From contig CM043969.1 of NCBI GenBank assembly GCA_014529385.2, positions 16,508,446 through 16,568,445 on the forward strand: 60,000 nucleotides of DNA, in the 5' to 3' direction. Numbering within the stretch: the stretch's first letter is position 1; each line of letters starts with the position of its first letter. Position numbers and translations under genes: made by a program. Of this stretch, positions 47,001-55,385 are shown piece by piece. The stretch is from Adiantum capillus-veneris (taxonomy: Eukaryota > Streptophyta > Polypodiopsida > Polypodiales > Pteridaceae). Below the pieces are notes generated by a model, which saw nothing but the letters and a program-made list of their open reading frames with translations, was not told where the DNA came from and did not search any database.

Positions 47001-47343
47001 CCACACCTGATGGTCTCGAGGTGAAGAAACTGTGCAAGTCTGCCCTTTCCAGGTACCTGCTGATGTCTTCTGACCTGCTATAACCTACCAATTCCTGTGG
47101 GATCATCGGTACATCCACCGCTTGCCCTTGAGGATCTCTGAAAGTCCCCTAGTAGATCTTTATTCCCTCTTTCTCCAATACTGCTTCCTCCACCCAAGTT
47201 TTGGTTGGCTTGAGGGTTTCTGCTGGAATGTCAAATGGTTCCGCTTCTGCAATAGCATCTTTGATTGTCGGTCTTTTTCTCTTCGTTGCCGATGACTTGG
47301 TGGAATCCATGGATCCTATAACTCCAATTTCAGAAGTTAGCAT
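44035..47343 (-). pseudogene. E7 extra ORF: large coiled-coil protein with two in-frame stops
   Basis: One frame of about 1,100 codons, interrupted only by TAG at 47149-47151 and TAA at 44587-44589. It starts MLTSEIGVIGSMDSTKSS, followed by a basic TKRKRPTIKD that could be a nuclear signal. A globular part (first 250 residues) includes ATLTAMDGEKVEVQITPQLI. A Lys/Glu-rich middle follows (KKKVKKKVAPKQ, many acidic runs), then a long coiled coil (about residues 530-800, for example ASREVTSAQEAREQIEDELE) and a C-terminal domain of 184 residues (44035-44586). No retroviral catalytic motif, signal peptide or transmembrane helix is seen. Position matches the envelope-like slot of large plant elements, but it does not look like an envelope protein. 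Confidence 0.75.
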
Positions 47344-47476
47344 CTTTTTAGTACTGAAAGCCGAAATGAAGCTTTTAACTATCCAAATGACTTGAAAATT
47401 GAAACATGAGCTATTCAGGGCCTAAGGATGCAGGGTAGGTGAAAAAATATGCAAAATGGGCTCAAAATCATGCTGG

Positions 47477-47500
47477 AGACATCATACGCGTATGATGTCT
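47477..47500. repeat. 24-bp palindrome, copy 1
   Basis: Half-site AGACATCATACG followed directly by its exact reverse complement; trailed by TTTGTGTCAAAATG, also found after copy 4. Confidence 0.97.
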
Positions 47501-47759
47501 TTTGTGTCAAAATGACTTCATATTGGTTGTGCTTGTAGCTGATAGTGTATACATGATTATCATATGCTTGGATTTGAGTTTGGATCCCATTTGGTCAAGT
47601 TTTGGCCAAATTAGTCCAGTTCCGGCTCTTGGCAAAATTTTGAAAGGGAATTGGATTTTATGATCCAAATTGGATAAAACTTGGTGGTTCACTTTCAAAT
47701 GGCATGTAGATCACTTCTGTTTGGTGGTTGAAGCCCTGAGGTGCCAAAATCACATAGTG

Positions 47760-47783
47760 AGACATCATACGCGTATGATGTCT
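47760..47783. repeat. 24-bp palindrome, copy 2
   Basis: Perfect copy, 283 bases from copy 1. Confidence 0.97.
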
Positions 47784-47894
47784 TTTAGTGTATTTTTGGA
47801 CCAAATTTCTCTATAAGCTTGGATTTGGCTTTAGATAGGCTTATTTAGTGGATTTATGAAGTTTGGATAGATTTTGGGCTAAAAATGGCTCTGG

Positions 47895-47918
47895 AGACAT
47901 CATACGCGTATGATGTCT
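47895..47918. repeat. 24-bp palindrome, copy 3
   Basis: Perfect copy, 135 bases from copy 2, about half the other spacings. It is followed by TTTTCATC. Confidence 0.97.
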
Positions 47919-48179
47919 TTTTCATCAATTTTGCATGGGATTGGTTCTGTGGACTCCCCATGTACTAGTGAAGGACTGTCTCTACTCAAATCTTGGTTTG
48001 GACTTGAGTATGTTGGATTTGGGCCAAAAATAGGCTTTAGGTGAAGGATTTTCCCTCAATTGGGCTAATGGGGTGATCCTCTTGACCAAATGGTTCCAAA
48101 TTTCATATGTAGCATGTATTAGATATATATAATGGATGTATGATGACAAATGAGCAGTTTTGGCTCTGTAAGTGCAAAT

Positions 48180-48203
48180 AGACATCATACGCATATGATG
48201 TCT
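48180..48203. repeat. 24-bp palindrome, copy 4 (one change)
   Basis: 285 bases from copy 3. The central CGCG reads CGCA, one transition of the CpG type. Confidence 0.95.
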
Positions 48204-48463
48204 TTTGTGTCAAAATGGTGCTTTTTGGTTCCAGATAGCTTGTAGATGTGTTTAACAACAATCCTACAAAGTTTCAATGAGTTTGGAGTTATTTTGACAA
48301 AATTAGGACCAAAAATCAATTTTATGGCCTACTTTGCGTCTTTTTGGTTTTCCTTGGGTTTTCTTACTCCAATTCTCATGATACTTGGTTCATAGGATGT
48401 GATTAACATGTGGAATGAATCTATGCACTCAAATAATGAAATGGATGTGAAATTCATGCTGTG

Positions 48464-48487
48464 AGACATCATACGCGTATGATGTCT
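48464..48487. repeat. 24-bp palindrome, copy 5
   Basis: Perfect copy, 284 bases from copy 4. Confidence 0.97.
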
Positions 48488-50122
48488 TTTCTTGAAATGT
48501 TGGTCCTTTTGTGCAAAGAATGCTTTGTGCTAGTGCCCTAAGCCCTGCTAACTAGTTTTCAACTTAAGAAGTCATCAGTTTAGCTAAAAAGCCCCCTTAT
48601 AGTCATTTCAGTCACCGAAGTCGTCTTTTTGCCTTGGAGTTGAATCTCTTCAACTTTTCTTCTCGAGAGTTGCATTTCCAGCTCATTGGATATGTTGTGA
48701 AGCCATCTATTTGGTTGAACTTGACTTTGGCTCCCCGTTCTCCATCTTTCTCCATTTGGTTGCCCGAAAGCGTCTTTTTAACCATCGGTAAGTGAATCAG
48801 CTTTCTTTTGGGTTTTGCTTGCAACATAAGTCATCAATAGTTACTTGAAGCTGCTTGTGAAGTTTCATTTCATTCGGTCGTCAATTTCAGCCATTATGCC
48901 AAAATGACGCTTTGTGTGTCTGTCGTCGAATCGGTTGTTTTGACCCACTTTTGGTGGTCCAAACCTGGAGATACTCCATGGTTGCATTGCCCTCGATGTT
49001 GTTAAGCTTCCTGAGAAGTTTTGTGTCGTTTCGATAACTTTTTCCTGTTTGCCTCTTGCAGGGTATGTTGACCTAGGGTTTCTCCAGTCGTTCTTTCTTG
49101 AGCTTTGAGTGTTAGAAACCCATCTTCTATACTAGGGTAACCCACCTATAAGTTCTTGCAAGGTTTGGTTAGGCGGTTGTGCCACTACCTAGCATTCTAC
49201 CACATTCCCCGTCTGCTCTTGTTTCTTGGTTTTGGTCAGTTTTCGCGACAAAAGTTAATGATAAGCATCAAAAGCTTATGGCAACGAGTCTACCTCTCAT
49301 GTCTGGCGTCCTCTGAGCTCTCGTAGTAGTCGTAGAAGGCTGTAGAAGGTTGGATGCTCCTGTGTGCTCTTTGCTCTCTCCAAGTGGGTAATAGTGCAAA
49401 TGAGCCTGTAAGTGAAGTCAAAAATACTTAACTTTGGACTTCCTAGATCACTTGTTACCAAATTTGACATGTGCTCCTATCTCGTCGTGAAATGCACTTT
49501 AGGATTTGAAATTTCTCAATTTGGACTCCGTTTGACCTTTTTCTAAGAAATCTGTCCACTTTGCCAAAATTTTGTCATTTCGGGCTTTCCGCAACTTTTC
49601 CCGAATTGTACTCAATTTTTACCATGGGTTGCCCTTGTCATTAGGATCATCACCATCTATTCTTTTCTTTTTTTTGATCTCGTTTCACCTGCTTTTTTAT
49701 TTTTCTTTTACTTTTATCAAGAAAATCATAAAAAATAAAGGAGAATAGCAAATTGAAGCCAAAAAATTCCAAACATACACAATAAATAGCTGTTAACCCT
49801 GTGTATATGAATATACACTTATTTGTGATTTTTGGACTTGGATTACCACTTTTTTCCACTTTTTAGCTCCAAAAACACTCTTATTTAGTGATATTTACAC
49901 GTCTAGAGACCCAAATTCATCATTTGATCTCTTCTTGTTGCAAAACAAGGTATATAAGGGCATAAATATTATCAATATCCGCAATCAAACATAAAAATTG
50001 CAAAATCATGTAAGACACTGCCCTTGTAATATAATTTTTGTTTTTCTTTGTTTTTGTCGCTTGTAGCTGCTTTGGAGCTCTTGTATACCTCCCCCCCTCC
50101 TAGTCTGAGTCCTCCCGGACGA

Positions 50123-53100
50123 CTATGAAGTGTCTTTGGGCGAAGCATTGTAGTTGTTTTGGTCATAAGTTCCCAATGCAATTGTAGAGCGATGATACAA
50201 CAGTCTTTCCAATAAAGCTGCTCTTTGTTTGATTGAAGGATTGGTGGTCGGGTTTTGGGTTGGTTTTGGCACTTCGGTCGTAGAATCAGTAGATTGATTC
50301 TTCTTTACCTTGTTGTGATTTTTCACAATCCAAATCTGCTTCCGCTTTGCTTGTTCTTGCCACAAACTCTTTGCGACCCAAACTTGCTTTGTTCTTTGTG
50401 TTGATTTCCTCGCCTTGAAATACCTAGGAGTTTTCGTGGATTGTACTGAAGGGAGTTCCTGTTTACAAATCCTTGGGATCCAAATTTGCTTGCTATAGCT
50501 TTGTGCCGTCATGAACTTCTTTGGAATCCAGATCTGTTTCACTGTCCTTGATTGTCTGGAATCACTCTGTTGTCTGGTATTGAAGACTCTGTTTTCCACC
50601 TTTGTGTTCTCTGGCACAACCTTTTTTGGTCTCCATACCGACTTTGACTCCGTTTTTTCCCAAGGTTGAGCTGTTATATTATTGCTTGTCTTCCTTATCC
50701 AATATTGAGAGTTCCTCATCGAAGAGCAATCCAATTGTATAGAAACTTTTGGTTGCCATTGCTTCTTCTTTTTCTCTGGTTGTTGTTTACCTTTGTTCTT
50801 GGATTCTTCCTTTGGAGTTGGCTCTGCTCCTTTGGCGAACTTAACTGATTGACTTTCACCTTCGTATTTGATAAGCACTGATTTAGAACTCCAGTCAATC
50901 ATTGCATTGTATTGCTTCTGCCATGGTTGTCCTAGCAATAATGGATGTTGTGTAGCTTGGTCTTCAACCACGTAAAACATATGAGGATACACATACTGGT
51001 TAATCTGTATATGTAAAACTGTGCATCCGACAGTTTTGATTGAATTCTCAGAGTAACTCTTTAACTCTTGCTTGGCAGTTTGTAATTTAGTGTCATTTGT
51101 CAATTGTCTATACAAACTGAGTGAAAGTAGGTTAGTTTGAGCTCCTGAATCCAATAGTGCTCTGGCTTTGATTTGGTTGGTTCCTACTTTGCATTCAATG
51201 ATGGGTTCTTCTTTGTCATTATCCATTTCTGTTATACTGACTGCGTTTATTCGTATTGCTCCTTCATTGCGCTGTTTTTGACGCAGTAGTCTTCTTTTCT
51301 CCATTCTTTCCTTCGCCTCGGCTTGCGCTTCCTCCACAATCTTTTTCTTTTTCTGGACACGCAGCTTTTCTTGATGTATTTTGAGAAGCATGTCTTGGGT
51401 TAGCGGCAAAAGATACTTTTTCACTCTGCATCCACTAATCCAATTGGGCATTTCTTCTCCGTCTAATGTAGCAAGCTTGACGGCTCCACTTGGTGATAGA
51501 TCTTTAATCACCAGAGGTCCCATCCCTCGCTTTTTAAGCTTCTTAGCATGCTGTTTCAGAGTGTAAACTAGGACATAGTCCCCAACCTTAAACTCTTTAG
51601 TCCGCACATGCTTATCAAAAAATTCCTTTTGTCGCCTTTTTTGAGCGTAGATAGAAGCTACTGCTTTTAGGCGAAGCTCGTCTAGCTTTTCCAGGTCATC
51701 TATTCTATCAGAAAGCTCGTGCCCTGTCCACTCTAGATCCTTAGCCACCCTTAAGGTTGAAATCAAGAATTCTATTGGTAAGATAGCATTTAGCCCAAAA
51801 ACCATGTTATATGGGGTCGTTCCTATTGATGTTTTATATGCTACCCTATATGCCCATAATGTTGAATGCAACTTCTGGTCCCAGTCAGTTCTCGACTCAG
51901 ATACAATCTTCGTAAGGACCGTGCATATGGTTTTGTTTGTTGCTTCAGCTTGTCCGTTTGCTTGTGGATGATACGGGGCTGATTTCCTATGGATTACCAT
52001 GAATTCATCTAGAAGGATCTCTATCACTTCATTTATAAAATGTGTGCCTCGATCACTCACAATTTCTATTGGCAATCCATATCGTACAAAGACGTATTCA
52101 TATAGAAATTGTGCCGTGGTCCTGGCATCTGCTTTTTGAGTTGCCTTTGCTTCGACCCACTTTGTTAGATAGTCTGTAGCCACAACGATGTATTGTGCAT
52201 GAGTCTTATATGCAGGAGGTGAAATGGGTCCGACATAATCAATCCCCCATTTTGCAAAAGCTCTTGCCCCCATCATTGGTCTAAGCGGCATATCATCTCT
52301 TTTAAGTGGTACTTTGGTCCGCTGACAGTCATCACACCGTTTAACGTATTCCTCAGCGTCCATATGTAATGTTGGCCACCATATTCCTGCGGCTAAGACA
52401 AGTTTTGCTGTCTTATCACCTGAGAAATGGCCTCCACCTACTCCTCCATGAGCTTGCTCTAGGATTATCACATACTCAGACTCTGATGCGCAAATCCTAA
52501 GCTGGTTGTCTTTACCTCTCTTATAGAGTTGATCTCCTATTAAAGCGTAATCTCTAGCTTCTGTCTCTACAGATTTCTGACGAGCTTTTGACGTTCCTTC
52601 TGGGAAAGTTCTATTTGTGAGATATTCAACAATATACTGACTCCATTTCGGAGCGATCATTATCTGATATAATGTCGAATACTCTGCTGGCGGTTTTGAT
52701 GAACATACAATACATACAGTGACATATTCATGTACGCTTTCTTTCATTCCTGGCCAATAGACTCCCAATTGTAACAAATTCCTATATGTGTTCCTTCTTG
52801 AACAATGAAATGCACATTCCTGAACATGTGCTTCGCGCAGATATATATTATATTCCTCAGGATTGATGCATAGTCGTAAAACATGATCATTTCCCAATTG
52901 ATACAACCTTCCTGCAACCAATTGAAGATTCTTGGATTGCTGAATAGCAATATGTTTCTGGTTGTATTCTCTTCTATCAAACTCTCCTCCATAGGTTAAT
53001 AGGCTAACGACATTTTGAGACCACTTCGGTATCATTTCTATGTTGAACAAGTACGCGTCTGGCATGTCGTCATCTACTCCTATAGGGTCTTCTCCATTCG

Positions 53101-53473
53101 TCAATCGCGAAAGATGATCAGCTCTAAGATGTGTTTTTCCTTTCTTTACTACTACCGTGAAGTCGAATTCCAGTAAGATAATGAACCATCTCACTATTCT
53201 CCCGGTATTGCATGGTTTATTCACTAGGTAGAGCAAGGCTTGGTGATCCGTAAAAAACACAAACTTGTTGGCTAGAAGATAATGCCGAAATTTCTTCACA
53301 GCATATATCATTCCTAATCCTTCTCGCTCTGTTGTGGTGTAATTCTTCTCTGCATTGTTGAGCTGTCGACTGGCGTAACAGATAGGAAAATCCATGTTTC
53401 CTTCTTTTGGCTGAGCCAGAATGCATCCTATTGCATATGCCGAAGCATCTATATGCACATGGAATATCTTCTC
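50123..53473 (-). CDS. E7 pol: RNase H, two zinc modules, integrase, second protease, Trp-repeat tail
   Basis: 1,111 open codons (53458-50123), in frame with RT but for a TAG at 53474-53476. Domains: RNase H 1-125 (HIDAS, TEREGL, FTDHQAL, LRADHLSR). A first HHCC module, H211-x6-H218-x30-C249-x2-C252. A second, H337-x6-H344-x30-C375-x2-C378, each preceded by a PKWSQ phrase. Integrase core D407, D469, E505 (D-x35-E), and C-terminal region about 605-685 (FKVGDYVLVYTLK). A Lys/Arg/Glu-rich helix follows (690-730), then a retropepsin 750-870 with LLDSGAQTN (D770) and LLLGQPW (840-846). The tail 895-1050 repeats a Trp motif such as KQIWIPK. The zinc duplication and post-integrase protease are unusual for gypsy elements. 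Confidence 0.92.
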   Translation of the reverse strand, partial: EKIFHVHIDASAYAIGCILAQPKEGNMDFPICYASRQLNNAEKNYTTTEREGLGMIYAVKKFRHYLLANKFVFFTDHQALLYLVNKPCNTGRIVRWFIILLEFDFTVVVKKGKTHLRADHLSRLTNGEDPIGVDDDMPDAYLFNIEMIPKWSQNVVSLLTYGGEFDRREYNQKHIAIQQSKNLQLVAGRLYQLGNDHVLRLCINPEEYNIYLREAHVQECAFHCSRRNTYRNLLQLGVYWPGMKESVHEYVTVCIVCSSKPPAEYSTLYQIMIAPKWSQYIVEYLTNRTFPEGTSKARQKSVETEARDYALIGDQLYKRGKDNQLRICASESEYVIILEQAHGGVGGGHFSGDKTAKLVLAAGIWWPTLHMDAEEYVKRCDDCQRTKVPLKRDDMPLRPMMGARAFAKWGIDYVGPISPPAYKTHAQYIVVATDYLTKWVEAKATQKADARTTAQFLYEYVFVRYGLPIEIVSDRGTHFINEVIEILLDEFMVIHRKSAPYHPQANGQAEATNKTICTVLTKIVSESRTDWDQKLHSTLWAYRVAYKTSIGTTPYNMVFGLNAILPIEFLISTLRVAKDLEWTGHELSDRIDDLEKLDELRLKAVASIYAQKRRQKEFFDKHVRTKEFKVGDYVLVYTLKQHAKKLKKRGMGPLVIKDLSPSGAVKLATLDGEEMPNWISGCRVKKYLLPLTQDMLLKIHQEKLRVQKKKKIVEEAQAEAKERMEKRRLLRQKQRNEGAIRINAVSITEMDNDKEEPIIECKVGTNQIKARALLDSGAQTNLLSLSLYRQLTNDTKLQTAKQELKSYSENSIKTVGCTVLHIQINQYVYPHMFYVVEDQATQHPLLLGQPWQKQYNAMIDWSSKSVLIKYEGESQSVKFAKGAEPTPKEESKNKGKQQPEKKKKQWQPKVSIQLDCSSMRNSQYWIRKTSNNITAQPWEKTESKSVWRPKKVVPENTKVENRVFNTRQQSDSRQSRTVKQIWIPKKFMTAQSYSKQIWIPRICKQELPSVQSTKTPRYFKARKSTQRTKQVWVAKSLWQEQAKRKQIWIVKNHNKVKKNQSTDSTTEVPKPTQNPTTNPSIKQRAALLERLLYHRSTIALGTYDQNNYNASPKDTS

Positions 53474-55165
53474 CTAATCTGGTGATTTCAAGACTGGAGC
53501 AGTAATGAGTGCCTCTTTCAATTTCTTGAATGATTCCTCACACTCCTCTGTCCATTCAAAGTTCACTATTAGCCTGTAAAGTGGTTGGCCTATTATAGCG
53601 TACATGTAAATGAATCGTCTATAATATCCGCAATGTCCCATAAAGCTCTGTACTTGTTTCGCATTGGTTGGTCTAGGCATATCCACTATAACTTTTATCT
53701 TCTCTAAATCCGTGGATATTCCATTTTGTGAGACAATATGTCCCAGAATTCTGCCCTGTCGGACCATAAACACACATTTCTCAGGATTGAGACAAATGCG
53801 ATATGTCCTACATTTCTCAAATACTTTTCTTAGGTGTTCTAGATGCTCATCTCTCAGAAGAGAATGTACACATAAGTCATCCATGTATATTTCTAGAAAC
53901 AACCTTAAGTATTCTTTGAAAGCATGCGTCATCAGCCTCTGGAAGGTTGCGGGAGCATTGGTTAGACCAAAAGGCATAACCCGATAAGCATAAATTCCCC
54001 ACTCCGTTGCAAAAGCTGTTTTATGTTGATCTGTCGGTGCTATGGCTAGCTGGTTATATCCTGAAAAACCATCAAGAAAGGAGTATGCCGTTTTCCCTGA
54101 TACACGCTCTAGAACATGATCAGTTATCGGCAGGGGATAATTGTCCCTGATTGTTGCAACATTCACTTTCTTTAAGTTGACACACACTCGGAGTTTTCCG
54201 TTCTTCTTGGGTACCACCACAATTGGAGATACCCAATCGGTGTGTTCAATCTCGTATATGAATTCAGCTTCCATTAGCTTATCTATCTCTTCTTTGATTC
54301 GCTTAGCAAACGTATCATTATATGTGTATGGTCTCTGTTTGCTAGGCTTTGCGTCTTGTTTTAGTGGGATTGTGTGTTGGCATATTGATGGGTCAACTCC
54401 CTTTAAGTCCTTATAGGACCATGCAAACACATCCTTGTACTCTCTGAGAAGACTCAAAAGTCTCTCTTCCTCGCCTGGAGACAAATCTGTGGCTATGTAC
54501 ACCGGTCTAGGTGTCTCTCCTGGAGCTGCTAAATCAACTTTTTTTGCATCCTCCGGTCCGTCATAAGATTCGTTCGCCTTTCTCTCTCGAATAGGTTGGG
54601 TTAATACCACCTTCCTATCCTCTATTGTGAATTTCCTATAGTGAGAGGGAACATCCATATTTTCCTTGATTTTGGCGTTTTCGTCCTCTCCACTCTCAAT
54701 TTCTGTCATCCAAACTTCTTTCAGAGTTTTCTTGAGCTCTCTGTACTTGTTTCTACGTTCTAACTTGGACTCCATGTGTTCTCTGTTGCGCTTGTTCTTT
54801 TCTGATTTTTCTGTTTCAGTTTTCGTTTCATTCCTTTGAACTTGATTTCTTGAGCTTTTTTTGTCTTTTCGTAAGCTCTTTTGATCATTGCCTCTCATTC
54901 TTCCAGAAATCTTGTCCTTAACACAATCTTTCGCCTTTACTAGCATTAGGAATTGATTTTTTCCTCTTATTCTAGGCATCGGATTAGTTCTAACCCCCTT
55001 TGTTTTTCTCTTTGCTCTATAGCGTTTCTGGCGTTGTTTAGTTTGGTTCGGAAAATCATAAAATCTGACATCCGTTATAGTTTCTTTGTTTCCGCTTGAA
55101 TTGTCCGTTGACTCGTTGTCTGCTTCATTTTCCCACTCTGGATGATCGGGAATGTCGTGAAACAC
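53474..55165 (-). CDS. E7 reverse transcriptase
   Basis: 563 codons. The N-terminal third is highly basic. RT then shows SHYRKFTIEDRKVVL, KDVFAWSYKDLKGVDPSICQ, VVVPKKNGKLRVCVNLKKVN (Asn where Asp is usual), SFLDGFSGYNQLAIAP, MPFGLTNAPATFQRL and the catalytic YMDD, followed by the connection domain up to VLKSPD. The stop at 53474-53476 is a TAG where a Trp codon would be expected (one G-to-A change), after which RNase H continues in frame. Upstream, a one-base shift near 55190 separates it from the protease ORF. Synthesises cDNA in the particle. Confidence 0.92.
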   Translation of the reverse strand: MFHDIPDHPEWENEADNESTDNSSGNKETITDVRFYDFPNQTKQRQKRYRAKRKTKGVRTNPMPRIRGKNQFLMLVKAKDCVKDKISGRMRGNDQKSLRKDKKSSRNQVQRNETKTETEKSEKNKRNREHMESKLERRNKYRELKKTLKEVWMTEIESGEDENAKIKENMDVPSHYRKFTIEDRKVVLTQPIRERKANESYDGPEDAKKVDLAAPGETPRPVYIATDLSPGEEERLLSLLREYKDVFAWSYKDLKGVDPSICQHTIPLKQDAKPSKQRPYTYNDTFAKRIKEEIDKLMEAEFIYEIEHTDWVSPIVVVPKKNGKLRVCVNLKKVNVATIRDNYPLPITDHVLERVSGKTAYSFLDGFSGYNQLAIAPTDQHKTAFATEWGIYAYRVMPFGLTNAPATFQRLMTHAFKEYLRLFLEIYMDDLCVHSLLRDEHLEHLRKVFEKCRTYRICLNPEKCVFMVRQGRILGHIVSQNGISTDLEKIKVIVDMPRPTNAKQVQSFMGHCGYYRRFIYMYAIIGQPLYRLIVNFEWTEECEESFKKLKEALITAPVLKSPD

Positions 55166-55385
55166 CTCTTCTTCATCTTCCTTTTCCAGTGTCGTTCTTT
55201 TCAGTTTCTTTTTCGAGTACAGTTCTCAACATGAAGTACGGAACCACGTCGTACCCGTCCTTGTCGCAAAATTTTGTTGTGGGACCATCCGGAATTGCAC
55301 AAACATCTAGGGTTGCTAGAATGTGTGTCCATTCTAATGGTTCAAGCGTGTCCTCTGGAAAGGGTTCTCCTATATAAGTTTCGTC

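Larger units (their letters stand above)
47344..50122. other. E7 non-coding spacer between pol and extra ORF
   Basis: 2.8 kb without credible coding frames, AT-rich. It carries five copies of a 24-bp palindrome (listed separately) within 47477-48487. The right part (48600-50122) shows no repeats I can recognise. It could hold a promoter, splice or recognition sites for the extra ORF. Confidence 0.7.

Noticed and set aside
44035-47343. E7 extra ORF as a retroviral-type envelope gene
   Set aside because: No signal peptide, transmembrane helix or cleavage motif is visible; charged and coiled-coil content points elsewhere.
47344-48600. Palindrome array as a CRISPR-like array
   Set aside because: Spacings of 135-285 bp are far too long, the units are palindromes without unique short spacers, and the context is a plant retrotransposon.
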